64,000 bases of DNA from Macrocystis pyrifera (taxonomy: Eukaryota > Sar > Phaeophyceae > Laminariales > Laminariaceae), in NCBI GenBank assembly GCA_031763025.1, contig JASSKH010000005.1, forward strand, positions 8,677,514-8,741,513, written 5' to 3'. Positions 8,981 through 22,900 of the stretch are shown here, piece after piece; the first letter of the stretch is position 1, and each line of letters opens with the position of its first letter. The position numbers were made by a program, and so were the translations under genes. Below the pieces are notes generated by a model. That model did no database searches, was not told the DNA's origin, and saw only the letters and a program-made list of their open reading frames with translations.

Positions 8981-11900
8981 CTTTGACAGGACCCAACGAG
9001 CACAACAGAAGTCGTTCAAGCAGCAGTGTCTACCTGCAGCACAGCAGCAAGCACCAACAGGCAATAGTGCGATCTATCTTGCGCTCCTCGACACTCGCTG
9101 TGCAAGCAACGCCGCCACAACGAGAAAATCGCCCTCCTTCGTTGTCCTCTCTGCCTGAAAAGCGTCAGAGCGGTGAACATCAGTGCGGACCGTGGCGGCA
9201 AGGGTGTGCGCGCTTGCAGCTGCAGCAGCAGCAGCAGCCGCAAGCAGGAGCAGCGCCTGTAACAGCGCTTGCAGCAACGCTTGAGGCGGCTCTCTTGCTT
9301 GCAGCAGAGCTTGCTTCTGCAGTAGCGCTTGTTTGCAGCAGCGCTTCTCACCGTCGTGCGTGCTTGCCGCAGCGCTTACGGCAACAGCACTGCGCAGCCA
9401 GCAGCACACTAACTTGCAGCAGCACACTAAATGCAGTAGTAGCAGTAGTCCGTGATGTGCAGCAGCAGCAGGCAGGAGAGGAGGCATCCAGCAGCCGCGG
9501 CAGCGAAACCTCGCCGGTAGCAGACATGGCCCCAGGCCACTCTCAGGTCAAGCTTGGCCAATCCAAAGCGTCCGGAGAGTGTTAGGCGAACAGAATGCAG
9601 CGGTCGAATCTCATATCACACAAATATTACTCTAGTATAATAGGATATCCAAAAATGCGTAACTTCGTCATTTTTGTGCACATTTGATTAGCCTTTTTGA
9701 TTAGTCGTGGGGAACCGGGGAATAGATCAGTAAAATTCGTAAATTTTTGTCTTTCGCGCAGACACTCTACTGTTGTACCTGGTATTAGACACACTTAAGA
9801 CTACGAATATGTTAGGGAAGATCTCACAAAAAAACACATATCGAGTCTTCTACGATGCTAAAATACCAGGTATGTACTAATGTTAGACATAACGACCAGT
9901 CTGAGTTATGGTTTTTCCCAAAATAAGTACTCGCAGGCAATTTTCCGACCAAGTACATACAACATTATTTGGTAGTAAGCTTCTGGGCACATCATTATCA
10001 TATTGTGGCAGCTCCTTGGCCAAGCAAGAACGCACAACACACAGGACAGCTCTGCCGCAACATGCAGCAGGAGCAGCCACAGCTCTGCAGCAACAGCGCA
10101 TACCTGGTATAAAGCACCGCCACACAATCCAACCCCCAACCCAAGTAAAACCCACTTCTCGGTGTAGTATGAACTCGCAGCTATCACCCTACAACAGCAG
10201 CAATTTCGGCGGCGTTGAGGGGCACCCCGATCCAGCACGCGTGACTCAACCGACAGCCTCTCTCGCAGGAAGTGGAAATGATCGACCACAATAAATCACC
10301 GACTATATCGAGCACACACGCAGCACAACAAACACCACACTGCGAAGCACAACCCGGCACACAGGTCGTAATTCCAACGCCTAACCCAACTAAAAGATCA
10401 ACTGGCGGGTAGTGAGCGCGTTCACACGATGGAGATCCGCCCGGTGAACTCTGGGGCCCCAGAGACCTGACACGCTCGTCGCGTGACTGCTCTCTTGTTC
10501 AGCCAGCAGCCTGAAGAGAGCGATTACCTGGTGGCGGTGTCATTTTTTTCCCGGTATGACTGTTTCCGCCGTCATGGCACATGGCCCGAGCTACGTACTG
10601 CGGCGAAAAACTTAGTGAAGCCTACCATGTGGGGAGTGGTCCTGCCGTCGACGCCAAATGTGGGGAGGACCCCAGGTTCGACTCGACATCTGTGGCACTT
10701 CCCTTTCTTAGAGGGTGTAGCGTGTAGGACACGCCAGGTTTTGGTATAGGATCGGTACGGACGATCTCACGAACAACCATCAACGATGATGGAAGAGGAA
10801 GAGAGAGAGTGTGTGCGAGGCACGGGCCTTGCATTCCAATCCGCAGTGACTACTTGTCACGGGACAATGTCACTGCTGACGACATCTCTGCTGACGACAA
10901 CAAATAGTCATGGAATATGGATGACCACAGTCGTACAATAAGATATACGGATATCCACGACCTCGGCGAATGGTGGGACCTCCGCGGGACAATACCCATG
11001 CGACGGTCTGGTCGAGAACCTGGAGCCCACAACCAGGTACATATATATCGGAGCATTGAAGATAAGTCTGATTCGAGGGCAAGCCCTGTTGTGATGCTGC
11101 TGCTGTTCAGTTATTTTAACCACTCCAAACGCTGAGGCACGCACCAAAGACGCGAGCGAGGAACTCGTATTTTCAGCCGTTTGAAAACCGCATCTCCTTC
11201 GAGTTTCTGGCGTGAATTTCTGCCCGCCGTGCGATATTAATTATCTTGTATTATGTTGATCAAGAAAACCATCAACTCTAATTCCAAGTTATTAAATCTT
11301 TCCCGATTTTTCCGTTTAAAAGAAACCACTTAGTATAGCTGAATTTTAGACATTGCAATAATAGCGGCTCTAATATGTCTAATATTCAATGACCTCATTC
11401 CTCCGAATTGGAAAGACCTAACGCATAAGCTCAGTCTTGAATGTGTCTATAAATAGTTATTATAGTCGTGAAATCCTACTGACTCACAGCTCTACTGATT
11501 AGTTTGGGTCAGGGTTAGGGTTGGTCTGATTGAGAGAGCTGTGACTCAGCAGGATTTCACGACTAACAACTAATCGATAGGTGCCGTCAGCCGACTATCT
11601 GACTTTTGGTCGGCAAGTCGGCCAGCGAAGCCAGCTGATGCCCAGCCGACGAGCCATATTAGTCGAGGGGGGTCCGCCCAAAAATTGAAAAATGTATCGC
11701 GAATTCAACAGTACTTCCTACAAGAATGGAAACCCAGTAAGTCTGATACTCAGCATCCCCGGGAAAAGACTATTCATAACTATTAGTCTGACCAAGGGCG
11801 TGTCTTAACCCCCCCCAGAGAGCATTGGAACAAATCGAATGAATATTATTTGCCGCATGAATTGGTGCTGATTGGTTGTGGGAAACGATTTCCACAGTGC

Positions 11901-13280
11901 AGCCCGAGAAAAACAGTATATCTATTAATAGGAAGAGGAAGAAGAAGTGTTGCACCCCTTTTTCTTGTTAGGGACGACCGAACGGCCCGACCGAACGGGA
12001 ACAAATAGCATATTATTTGATGCAGATGGACACCACCGAAGATGGATGTGGACACCAATTTGCCGTGGGCATGTGCAAAAGATACCGTTCGTACTGATTC
12101 GTTTGGCGAGGCCCAGGATTCAGCATGGAGCCAAACACGTTTTTTTACATGGGAACGGAAGGGATGACCACGAGCAGCCTCGTTCCGTTCCGCTCGTTCC
12201 CATGCTCTTTGAAGGGACTTGAGACACGCCCTAATAACTACAGTAGTAGTTGGTGACTTAAGTCTTGCCAACTCACAGTTCTACTGGTTGGCTTAGGGTT
12301 AGGGTTGTGGTTGGTTCTATTCGACTACCCTCCTTGGTGCGAGGATCGAGTACTGCTGTGCCGGTATATGATAGCGGTCGATATGCGGCTGGCTGCGTTC
12401 GTTCTCTCTTTTGAGAAGCGAAACGAAGCACAACAGGAGCCGAAAATGGTGCGGCGGGTGTCCCCCATATCAGCAATTCAGGGGTACAGCTGTTGATGTT
12501 GTGCTCGTCTCGTACTGTCTCGTCCACGAGTAGTCACGAGTACCAGGGAACCACGAAAAGGCAGGCCCATGTGTGTATATACATGCTGGGTGCTGCAACA
12601 TGTTATTTGCGAATCAGGTATGTACCAGGTATGATACGAGTATTGTCCCTACGCCGTGGTCTACTACGGTATAGGCTGTATCGTGCTACTGCTGTAGTAC
12701 CGATAAAACCAGCACGAGGTGGACGTGATCAACCAAGGCAAGAAAGGTGACATAACGGTGTCAAAGCGTGGCCACCAAAATCAGAGCAAATCAGCTCGGT
12801 GGCAGCGCCCGCTATATGTCGAACCCTTGAGCACACTCCAAAATTGCGCGCAATCAACAAACGACTTGCCTTGTCAGCGACGAGCATGAGCATGAGCATG
12901 GCACATGAGCATCAGAGATGAGAGAGGAGAGAAAGCACACAATGCCGTTGTTGCGTCTGTGCTATGAAAACTGCTACGTGTCAAAACATCAGCTTTTCAA
13001 ACCACTCAGCCACTGATCACATCATTATGTCAGCAATCAGCTGGCGAACAAGTATCTCCACACCTTCGCGAAAAGATGCCGGCAGAAAGCAGCAAGGTGC
13101 TACGTATAGGCGTACCACCAGGTAAAGAGCTTGGAGCAAGGATGCAAATTGACCATATTGACCAGAAGGGGGCTGGCACAATTGGGGGGTTTGTATTTCG
13201 CCGCATTGGCGTTTTTATGAAACCGCTTGTTTTCCTTTTTTGTCGTTTTGATCCGACATCCGACGGATCAGGGATACAGT
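8981..13280. other. Intergenic region, CAG-rich and repeat-rich
   Basis: 9000-9580 is rich in CAG/CTG triplets, giving long low-complexity open frames on both strands that I do not accept as genes. 11555-11790 is the second copy of the repeat at 3650. TACCWGGTA words lie at 9778, 9865, 10101, 11032, 12623 and 13124. Short TTAGGG-like stretches near 11515 and 12292 are only two units long. No gene was recognised. Confidence 0.5.
11555..11790 (+). repeat. Dispersed repeat, copy 2 (partner at 3650-3915)
   Basis: See 3650-3915. This copy is preceded by an imperfect inverted pair around 11475-11560 (TGACTCACAGCTCTACTGAT and AGAGCTGTGACTCAGCAGG). Confidence 0.5.
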
Positions 13281-13391
13281 ATTACGGGGGTCCATAGTTA
13301 ATAGGACCTATGGTATTCATAAAAACCTATATATTTACGTATTTTTTTTACTAACAATATTTGGTCCTATTTACTATGGTCCCCCGTAGTA
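13281..13391. mobile_element. Inverted-repeat element family M, copy M1 (MITE-like)
   Basis: The element is bounded by TACGGGGGTCCATAGTTAAT at the left and, reading inward from the right on the other strand, TACGGGGGACCATAGTAAAT. The AT-rich middle carries no coding capacity. Four further copies lie in introns of the giant gene. It sits about 450 bp upstream of that gene's start. Confidence 0.75.
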
Positions 13392-13839
13392 GTATGAATA
13401 TATTTGGATCCATTGGATCCGACTGCACCAGCATCCGTTATTATTACCACGTAAAACCACCACGTCGTTTTGTTACGTACGTACAAAATTACCCTCACGG
13501 TATCTTTCGGTTCTTTTCTAGATTGAATCGAGGCCAGTCCCAGTCTGACCGCAGATTTACAGCAGAGGTAGTAGGCCTCCTCTCCTTGTGGCCGAGAGGA
13601 ACCTTTGCAACAAAGTTGGAGTCGTCGATCGTGCTTCGGGCATCTTGTGCCCCTGTGCCACATATAGATGCGCGTTGCGTGCTGGCGTCCTTTGAATGGA
13701 AGCACTAGAGAAAACTCGGGACGGCACGCCGTTAGCGTGCCGCCGTAAGAATAAGGCAGCCAAGCAATTCGAAAAAGGATATCCAACTCGAAAGCATCAA
13801 CGACGGCGTGGACGAGCGGCGGCAGGGACGTTCGCCAGG
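13392..13839 (+). promoter_or_regulatory. Presumed promoter and 5' UTR of the giant gene
   Basis: No TATA-like box can be singled out. A perfect 7-bp hairpin (GGCACGC, loop CGTTA, GCGTGCC) lies at 13723-13741. An in-frame ATG at 13696 would add 48 residues ahead of the signal peptide. The ATG at 13840 is preferred because it places the hydrophobic leader at the N-terminus. Confidence 0.35.
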
Positions 13840-13981
13840 ATGCCGGCCTTGTTTGCCGCGTCGCCGCTGCTGCTGCTGCTCATCGGAGGCTTGTCACGCG
13901 CCGGGGTGAGCGCAGACGTGCGAGGAGTCGTGGGAGGAGGCGAATATGGCGAATGGGTGGCCTCCGGCGCAGAATCTCAAG
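13840..13981 (+). CDS. Giant gene exon 1: signal peptide
   Basis: Starts at ATG and ends in phase 1 at CAAG|GTGCGG. It reads MPALFAASPLLLLLIGGLS and later GGGEYGEWVASGAESQ. The leader has a five-leucine core and a small-residue site VSA. Intron 1 (13982-15788) has no coding signal; it holds several TACCWGGTA words (14730, 14812, 15130) and AT-rich patches around 14390. Confidence 0.7.
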
Positions 13982-16900
13982 GTGCGGCATATCTGAAGTA
14001 CAGAGAGTATGTACTACTACTGTGTGCTTCACATTAAACCGTTCTTCTACTCGTCGACATCCAGCAAGCCCATGCCCGTGATGATTCTTCACCCTAAAAA
14101 GATACGAGCTCTGTGGTCAGACTACGACACAGAGATAACGCACCGTAATGCATTATTAACCTACGCAATACCATGCATTTGCACTATTAATAGGTGCGGC
14201 CGACACAACACACATACGCCAGCAACCAAAATACACCATAAAAAAGGAAGAGAAGCAACGAAGAAACCAAACCGAAAAAAGAAAAGGAGAAGATCCCAAA
14301 TAAAGAAATAACATGGGAAGCTAAAGCTCAGACACATACCCCGAGCATGAGCCAAAATGGACGTGCAAGGGGGAAGAAAGGTATCTATTGTTAATAATAT
14401 TATTAATAGTACGAAGTATCTGTTGTACGGTACGTGTTTTACGTTTGCCAGTTGTGGCTTGCTTCTTCCTCGAGAACCAAGTAGATACCTGGTGCAGCAG
14501 TAGTGCTTCCATCGAAAGGACGCCAGTAGTATCCATTTCATTCCAATGGGTATAGCAGAATACCGGGCATATTTTGCCGTACGAGGGGACGAGGGGTATA
14601 TATCAGCGACGCTTGCTGCTGCTCAGCAAGAGCCACCACACACCGTCCTATATAATCCTGCAGCCTCGCGCCGGGCATGGCACAAGTACAGTACTTCTGC
14701 AAGTATGTACTGCTGTAGTCTAAATGCGCACCAGGTATGCAGCAATAGTATATCAGCATCTGGCACGTATGAGTAGTAACTGGAATTACGTCGGAATACG
14801 AGCATCTATGCTACCAGGTACGATACAGCAGTAGTACAAAGACTACGCTCTACTGTAGGTTATGTAGTGAGGGTTGTGACGAGGTCCCCTCTCGGCGATT
14901 TCTGCTGTTGGCATACGGATATCAGTACGACACGGCTGTAGTCAGAGATTACAAATCAGCATACAGCACCGACATGGTGTATGTTCAGTGATGATTGCGA
15001 ACGACTCGAGTCGGCTTCCACAATATTCATGGATTCTACAGTAGATGGTGCCTTTTTTGCCACAGTTTCGGGTTGGAGATGCAAGACTTCATGAAAAGAC
15101 CCCTTCCTCGTAAACACAAACCTGGTGCCTGGTACCAGGTACCAGATATTAATTTTGCCATCTGCTGCTGCAGGAGCGAAATGGAGCAGGGCTACAGAGC
15201 TGTGAATTTGGGATTTCAGACGAAGAAAAACGACGAAAACAATATACGAGTATGACCGTTGCGTTAAGCACCGACTATATGAAGGCGCGTCCGATGGGAG
15301 CAGCGGGGGGTGTCCGGTTTACATTGCGAGGGGTCAAGCGCAGCATGATGCCACCCGTCCGTGCTGCTGCGCACTCGTACATATAGATGATATTATTACA
15401 GTATTAATAGCAGGTTTGACAGGGCCACTGTTGGCGTGTTTTTCAGTCGCCATGTATGTACGTAAACCAGGGTTCCAAAGTGTTTAATGGTGCATATTCA
15501 AAGACCTCTATTAATAGTGATAGCCCACGGTAGTAGGAGCATCCCATTTGTATGTATCAACCTACAGCAGCAGCGTTGCTAAATGCTGATGTTTCTCGTG
15601 TTCTCCCACTACCGCAGTGTTTTAGCTCGGATCCCATGGCCACAAAATAGGCTAAAACGCGTCGTCGTCATCGCACATATTGTATGGGGACCCATGGAAA
15701 TCAGAACCTATACTGGATCCAAGAATCACATATCCCCCTACGGCCACACACCATATTTGGCCATATATATGTTCCCCTGTAACATCAGGCGAGGTCCCAC
15801 CGTATCAAGGAGGACCGCAGCGGCGGCGACTGCAAACGTTTGACGTCGCTGCCGGCGTCGTGTTGTCGGAGTCGACCGTTTCGGTCTCGGAAGGCGGCTC
15901 CAACGCCACCTACACAGTCGTCCTGGACGCGGACCCCATCCCATCACACCACTCAACGTGAACCTCGCGAACGGAGGGAGCTCGGAGGTAACTACATCTA
16001 CCTCGTCACTGGGGTTCACAACCGCCGACTGGGATACGGAACAGAGAGTGACCGTCACCGCGGTGGACGACGGTGAGGTGGAAGCACTCTCGGAGGTGAC
16101 GATCACGCACTCGGTGGTCATCCCCAACGGCACCTACACTTGGACGGGGGCGTTCTCTCCGTCGGCGAGCTTGACGGCTCGGGTGTACGACAACGACGAG
16201 GCGGGGGTCCTCCTCTCGGTGTCCACGCTGTACGTGGACGAGGGAGATTTTGCGGTGTACACGGTGAAGCTTATGGGCAGCCCATCGGAGGATGTTCAGG
16301 TTCGATCAGAGGGCCGCGAAAAAAGCGTATGCCGCGTTCATGAGCCTATCCCACAACCATCTTGTCTTTTCGTTTTTTTATGGGATTTAGAAAAACGTCC
16401 GTGCATACCCGCCGCCGGTTCGGTATGAAGTGTTTGGGGCTTGCCCCAGACAAAACACAGTGAAAGTTGCACATTTATTCTGGGAACTTTCCGAGGCAGG
16501 GTCGGGGTTAGAGTTGGATTAGAGTCGGTGTTTTGGACCAAGTAAGTTTCGATTCCCGTTTATTAAAGCTGGGACAACATTTCTATAGCCCTCCGCCGAT
16601 TTACAGAGCTACAGCTTAGCTGCAACTCACGATGGCGATGACTTTACCGCCACTTCCGAATTTTGAAGAAAAATTGTGTATGTCGTATGATATGTAATTC
16701 CATCGCCCTTTCGTATGACAGCTTGTTTACTCAAGACGTACTGTAATTCACCTCGCTAATGACGCGTCTCCTAACCCCGCACCTCCCCTCCTCTCCCTCT
16801 CGCTTCTCTCGTTGCTAAAAAGGTGACGGCGAGTGTAACCAGCGCGTACCTGACCGTAAGCACAAGTATGCCGCTCACATTCACCTCGGTTAGCTGGAAC

Positions 16901-19900
16901 GAGGCTCAAAGCATCACGATAACGGGCGCGGAGGATGCCATACAGACCGCAGAGTCTTACACGGCAACCGTGAGCCACACCGTGTCTTCAACCGACCCCC
17001 AGTTCGACAGCGATTCAGTGGTGTTCTTTCCCTCATCCGAGGTGCGGAATGGCTGACAGGCAATCGGTTGCTTACCGAAAAACATTTATTTTTTTCTTCC
17101 AACCAAGCAATCTGAGTGTTTCGTGTTCTCTCAAAGGCACGAGCGTCTTTCGGGAGTTGCAATACCGTGAGCGAGAAGTTGAGGGCCAAACCGGTATGTT
17201 GGCGTTCGTTATAACTAAGTAGAAGACTGTACGAAGAGCGCCGAACCAAGACACTCAAAACTCGTCGTTCAGTTTCATTTTGTGTGTTACATCAGCCACA
17301 ACAATACTTGTTTCCGTGTTGTAAACACTAGCATGGTACAGTGGGAGGCAGAACACAACACCTTGTACATTTGAAGGAAGCTTATTCTTGTTTTGTCAAG
17401 CTATACGGCAGGCCGTTGGCGCGTACATACGTGTGATAAACATATTTTGTGACTTAATGAGGTGCACCCAACGTCTCTTTCCACACACGCCTACGCACCA
17501 TACCCATGTTCAGGTTTCGGTGGTAGTCTACGACAACGACGACGGATGCTACAGGTCCTGTGACGCGGGCGAATGGGCTTCTCCTTGTAATGGGACGTTC
17601 GAGTGCGCCTCGTGCAGCCCGGGATACTACTGCTCCGGAGCCTGCAGCGACCCCATCGCCTGCCCCGCGGGTACAGCCGTCGCGGGGTACGGCTCCAGCG
17701 TGATCGGAGATTGCATCGGGTGTCTGGACGGGTACTACACCACGGAGGAGGGCACAGCCGCTTGCTCCGCTTGCCCCGCCGGCTACTCCTGCAGCTCGGC
17801 CTCCGCAACGCCGTCATCTTGCGCAAAGGGGGAATATTCGAGCGTCGGTTCCATTGAGTGCACGGCCTGCGCAGACGGGTACTACAGCGCCTTTACGGCG
17901 CAGGAGTCCTGTCTGCCCTGTCCGGCCGGATACGAGTGCTCCGACGCGACCACGGAGCCCAGCGAATGTTCTCCCGGTTCGTACAGCTACGGGAATGCCA
18001 CTGTCTGTGAGGACTGTCCCGCCGGGTACTACTGTTCCAGCACCGGCAGCTCGCCGGAGGTGTGCTTGGATGGGTCGTACTCTCTCGGCAATTGGGCTTA
18101 CTGCGTGGTGTGCCCACCCGGACACTACTGCATAAACACCAACGAGGTAAGTTTTTTTTTGGAACGACCGACGCATGCTCGTACTACGGTATTGTAGGGA
18201 TGCACCTGCGACGTCCTCTGACGGGTGCTTACTTGAGGAGCTCGACGCTTACAGAGAGTCAACCAGAAACTGCTTTTCAAGAAAAAAGGTGCACACTGAA
18301 CCCTTATATCACGGGGGACCATAGTAAATAGGACCAAATATTGTTTGTAAAAATAGGTAAACATATAGTTTTTTATGCATATCATAGGTCCTATTAACTA
18401 TAGACCCCCGTAGTAGTACCGCATCCCCGTTTTGGGGACAAACTTCTTTATAATTCGAGTGGTTTGCCCCCAAAAACGGGACTGCAGTACTATAAGATTT
18501 GAGCTGGTAGATGAGTGATCAGAGCCATGGTCTACTACTGTAGGTCTACGTCGTTTGTTTTTGTTTGGTAAAAAGCAAAACGATTTTGGGCGATGTTAGT
18601 TAGTTTCTCATTACAATGCAAAGTCATCACTCAGAAATAATTTGGCCAAAAAATGCTCTGCCTCTGTCGTAACACGCGTCATTTTTCTCCCGGCGCGTTT
18701 TTATGCTGCCCCTCCCTCCCATGGCAAACTTTGGCACGTTTCATTGGAAACTGCTGCAAGCTTTGTCCCGCGCCAAACATGACATGCAGCCTCATAATTT
18801 TCATCGCACCACCCGGGTTGTGTTGCTCGGGGCTCCTGTCATGTGCCAAAAGCCAACCAATTCTTCCCGGAACCTTGTTTCTCGAAATAATTCGGTAGTG
18901 TCGTGACTTTTGTTTTTAACGTTTTGAGTATGCTGTTCAGCAGATTATGTTCGACGACTCAATGCGGAACGTGTTTTTAATTTCAAGAGCTTGCACAAAA
19001 GCCGTCCGTAGTACGCGCGATCGAAGTATCATGTTAAGATCCAGGGTTGCGGGACACTTTGTATCCCTGGACAGGTCTGCCTTTTAAGTCGGTAAACATT
19101 GCACTCACATGTGTTGTTTGCTTAGCTATAGAAGAAGAGCAGTTTTATTCCTTTCGTGCACGCGGAGACTGAGACCAAGCTTGTGCTCCTCTGGAAAACC
19201 CCTGGTTTTCCATCTAAGATACGCCTTCCAAGTACTACAAATACGTTCCCAGTGACTGAACCCAGGTAGTTACCGGGCTTTCAATCTCATACAAGACAAT
19301 ATCTTAACACTAGCCCACTCTGATGAGCCGTATATGCAGAATTATGGGAAATTCGTGGAAACCCCGATTCCACGAACTAGAACATGAGTCGAAGATGCGG
19401 CTCCTCAAAACCCACTCCCACACCTCTGAATGGCGAGGCAACGAAGTCGGCAAAGTACGTAAAAAAAAATAAAGGGAAAACTTAGCCTTAAGGGGCAGGA
19501 AGAAAAACGTCGGTGAAAGCCATCGCCATACCGCCCGCACGGGGGGGGGCGAGGAAGATGCCCGGAAAAGCGAAAAGTGCGTACGGGAACAAAAAGAAAA
19601 ATAACAGGGAGGACGATACTTTTGATAGGCCCCCCAGTACCGGAGTGCCCGCTACTGTGGCTACCCGCGACGTTTCTGCCGAGAATTCTCGCCCTGATGC
19701 GAGTTTTAATACTGCTGTTAGTGAGGACGATGCTTTTGATAGGCCCCCCAGTACCGGAGTGCCAGCTACTGTGGCTACCCGCGACGTTTCTGCTGAGAAT
19801 TCTCGTCCTGATGCGAGTTTTAATACTGCTGCTCGAGAGGACGATGCTTTTGATAGGCCCTCCAGTACTGACGTGCCCACTGCTGTAGCTACCCGCGGCG

Positions 19901-22900
19901 ATCCGGTCGAGCATTCTCGTTCCGATGCGAGTTTTAATACTGCTGCTCGAGTGGATGGTGTTTTTGATAGGCCCTCCAGTACCGACGTGCCCACTGCTGT
20001 AGCGACCCGCGGCGATCCGGTTGAGCATTCTCGTTCCGATGCGAGTTCTAATGCCAAGACAATATCTTAACAATCACACACAACTTGCGAATATAATTTT
20101 CGACGGAAATCTTCGATCTCTCGCAGCTGATTTGTTTCGTTAATGTTCTCCTTTACATCTGGCAAAAAGCACCCGACCTACACAATTCTTCCAATTTGTT
20201 TACTGCTGCCACCGCCAGGTTCCGACGATCTGCAAAGCAGGCACGGTTTCTCTAGGCGGCTCTACCTCGTGCACAACGTGCGCAAGCGGAACGTACGCCT
20301 CGGTGGAGGGTAGCACCACGTGTGCCAACTGTCCTGCAGGCAGCTCCTGTTCCAACGTTACTGCCGAGCCGGAGACGTGCACGAACGGTACCTACAGCCA
20401 GGAGGGCAGCGCCCTTTGTACGAACTGCGACGCCGGGAGGTACAGCTTCGAGGGGGCGTCTTCCTGCCTGGCATGCCCTGTTGGGCACTCGTGCTTTGAC
20501 CCCGTGCAATTGCCGGTTGAATGCGGTGAGGGATACTACTCCAGCGGGGGACAGGTGAGAGGCACATCGACCACTTTTATTTTGCAGGCGCAGAGCTACT
20601 TTTATTATTATTGTTGTTATTATTGTTGTTGTTATTATTATTATTATTATTATTATTCTTATTATTATTATTATTATTATTATTGTTATTGTTGCTATAT
20701 TCTTATTCGTCTTCTTCTTAGTATTGTTGTGATTATATTTTTATTACTATTTCTTCCTCCCATTTATTATCTTCGCCCCTTTTTTAGTTTCTCTCCCTCC
20801 AATTAATAGTCGTAACTCAGAACCGTGATCACACAGTAGGTTATTTCCCCTCCCCCCCCCCCCCCCCCCCGAAGTACGGTTCGTGCCCCTTACATTTTTA
20901 TCGCGAGAAAAGTCCAGCACTTTATTCCCTCGTCGTCGACTCGCATCGAATTGTGCTTACCCACGCCAGGCGCTCTCGGCAGTTCGCTATATAGGAACAG
21001 CAAAATAACTAGTAGACGAGGACAGCCTTAGGCCGAGCCACGAGAGGTCGATGCGAAGGAACGAACGAATAAGCCCGAAAAAACACGGGCGGGAAAAGGG
21101 ACTCGACCAAGGCGAAGAGACGATTCTGCCTCACAATAGGCGGGAAACGATTATCTATCAACCACGTCCTCATTATTTGTAACAACGTTTCAAAGGTGTT
21201 ACGCTTTATCTAGTCAGGATGCCGTCCCGAATGCCCCTGGCGCTTAGGGGAACCAATCACATGGAAAACCAATCACAACCATTCCTCCGGCACAGTATAT
21301 ACATATGTATATATATATGCTCCGCTCCTCCTTTTCGCCTCTTTCGACATGCTTTCTGTCTAAAATGAAATAAAAACAAAAAAAACACCGTATAGATTCG
21401 TATACCACGCTTGCGTTCAGGCAAAAACACCAAACATGCTCTCGTCTCTCCTGCTGCTGCTGCTGCTGCTGCTGCAGGTACTGGCATGTTCTGTCTGCGA
21501 GCCCGGCTCGTACACCGACTCTTTGCACGACAGATGCGTGTCTTGTACCGCGGGGTACGACTGTTCGGACCCCACCCTCGGGCAGATCCTTTGTGACGGA
21601 GGGTACTACAGCGGGGGCGGAGATACTGCGTGCACCGAGTGCCCCGCTGGCTCGTACTGCACATCCTCGTTCGTTCTTCCACAAGCGTGCGACCCAGGCA
21701 CTTATACGACCAGGTCAGAAGAGCAGGAGGGAAGAGTGACTTGTTGCATCTTCATCGGGTAATCGCGGGGACACATCGCAGGGCCGATGGTTCAGTACGT
21801 ATATATATACAAACGACGCCACTGAGTTCAGAATGTCTAACCTGAAGGACGCATACAGCTTGTAGATATACGTATCTATGCCCGGGTACGTCACACAAAT
21901 GGAGATTGCATGTAACATATATAGCTGTGATGCGTAAGAGAGGCTGCTTGTTTCTCGTTCCGACAGCTCTTGTTTCTTTTCCACAAACTTCATCCCAATG
22001 TGTTGGCGCCTACTGTTGGAGAGCGCCTATTTGTAGTATACAGGAGCCACGAACCCGTGCCGCTGCAGTGGCCGCGAAACAAACACCCAGAATTAATACC
22101 ATGTCCGTAAACTACCCCGGAGGGAACATAGTACGGGGGACTATAGTAAATAAGACCTACGGTACACACCAAAACCTATATATTTCCCTTTTTTACTACC
22201 AATATGTGGTCCCATTTACTATGGTCCCCCGTAGTGGTAGTCCTAACCAAATATAGTGTGTACAAATATATACGGGGATACATGACTTTTGGGTCCTTGC
22301 TGGGTTCTGATTGCTACGTATGCCCCCCCCCCCCCGCGTAACACTGATAGTCATATTAAATCGAAACCCCATGCTATTTTATCACTAACCTAGCAGTATT
22401 TTAGTTCTCACATGGAACACGCCCCGAACCATACCACCCAAAAATTGCGCTCCGCTCTTGTCGTCGTCGTCGATTCGATTGGCCGCTCTTCAGTGGCTCC
22501 GTCAACTGCACGGTGTGTCCAGGCGGGTCCTCCTGCGCTACGCCGTCGGCCTTACCGATCGCGTGTTCGGACGGAGAATACTCTCCCGAGGGTGCATCCA
22601 CGTGCACAACCTGCCCTGCCGGCTCGTACTGCCCGGGTCCTCCTCGAGACGAGGACTCAAAGGCACCGTGCCCGGCGGGACAGTATTCCCTCGGTGGCAC
22701 GAGCTCGTGCTCGGCGTGCCCGAAGGGCTTCTACTGCCCGGACGCGTCGCAAGGGCCGACGGCATGCCCGGACGGCTACTATGCCGACGTCGGTAACATG
22801 ACGGCGTGCAACAGGTACGCAAGAGGCGGAAACAAAGTATCGCGCAAAATGTTGCCTGTGTATATAGGTCAGGTGTCGGTAAAACACCATGCAACTAATT

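Larger units (their letters stand above)
19292..20072 (+). mobile_element. Insert bounded by 18-bp direct repeats, carrying a satellite ORF
   Basis: CAAGACAATATCTTAACA occurs exactly at 19292-19309 and again at 20055-20072, as a long target-site duplication would. Between them is a segment with an open frame over a four-unit 114-bp satellite. No terminal inverted repeats, poly-A or LTR were seen, so the insertion mechanism is unknown. The segment lies in intron 4, about 150 bp before exon 5. Confidence 0.5.

Noticed and set aside
8983-9585. 200-codon frame after the 3' LTR
   Set aside because: Low-complexity CAG/CTG DNA opens several frames on both strands; no domain is visible.
11510-12305. 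TTAGGG-like stretches as possible internal telomere repeats
   Set aside because: Only about two units at each of two places; too short to mean anything.
13696-13839. Upstream in-frame ATG as the start of the giant gene
   Set aside because: It would bury the hydrophobic leader 48 residues inside the protein; the ATG at 13840 gives a typical signal peptide.
19317-19365. CTGATGAG followed by GAAA, reminiscent of a hammerhead ribozyme core
   Set aside because: The intervening sequence does not form a convincing stem II and no cleavage-site helix could be drawn.
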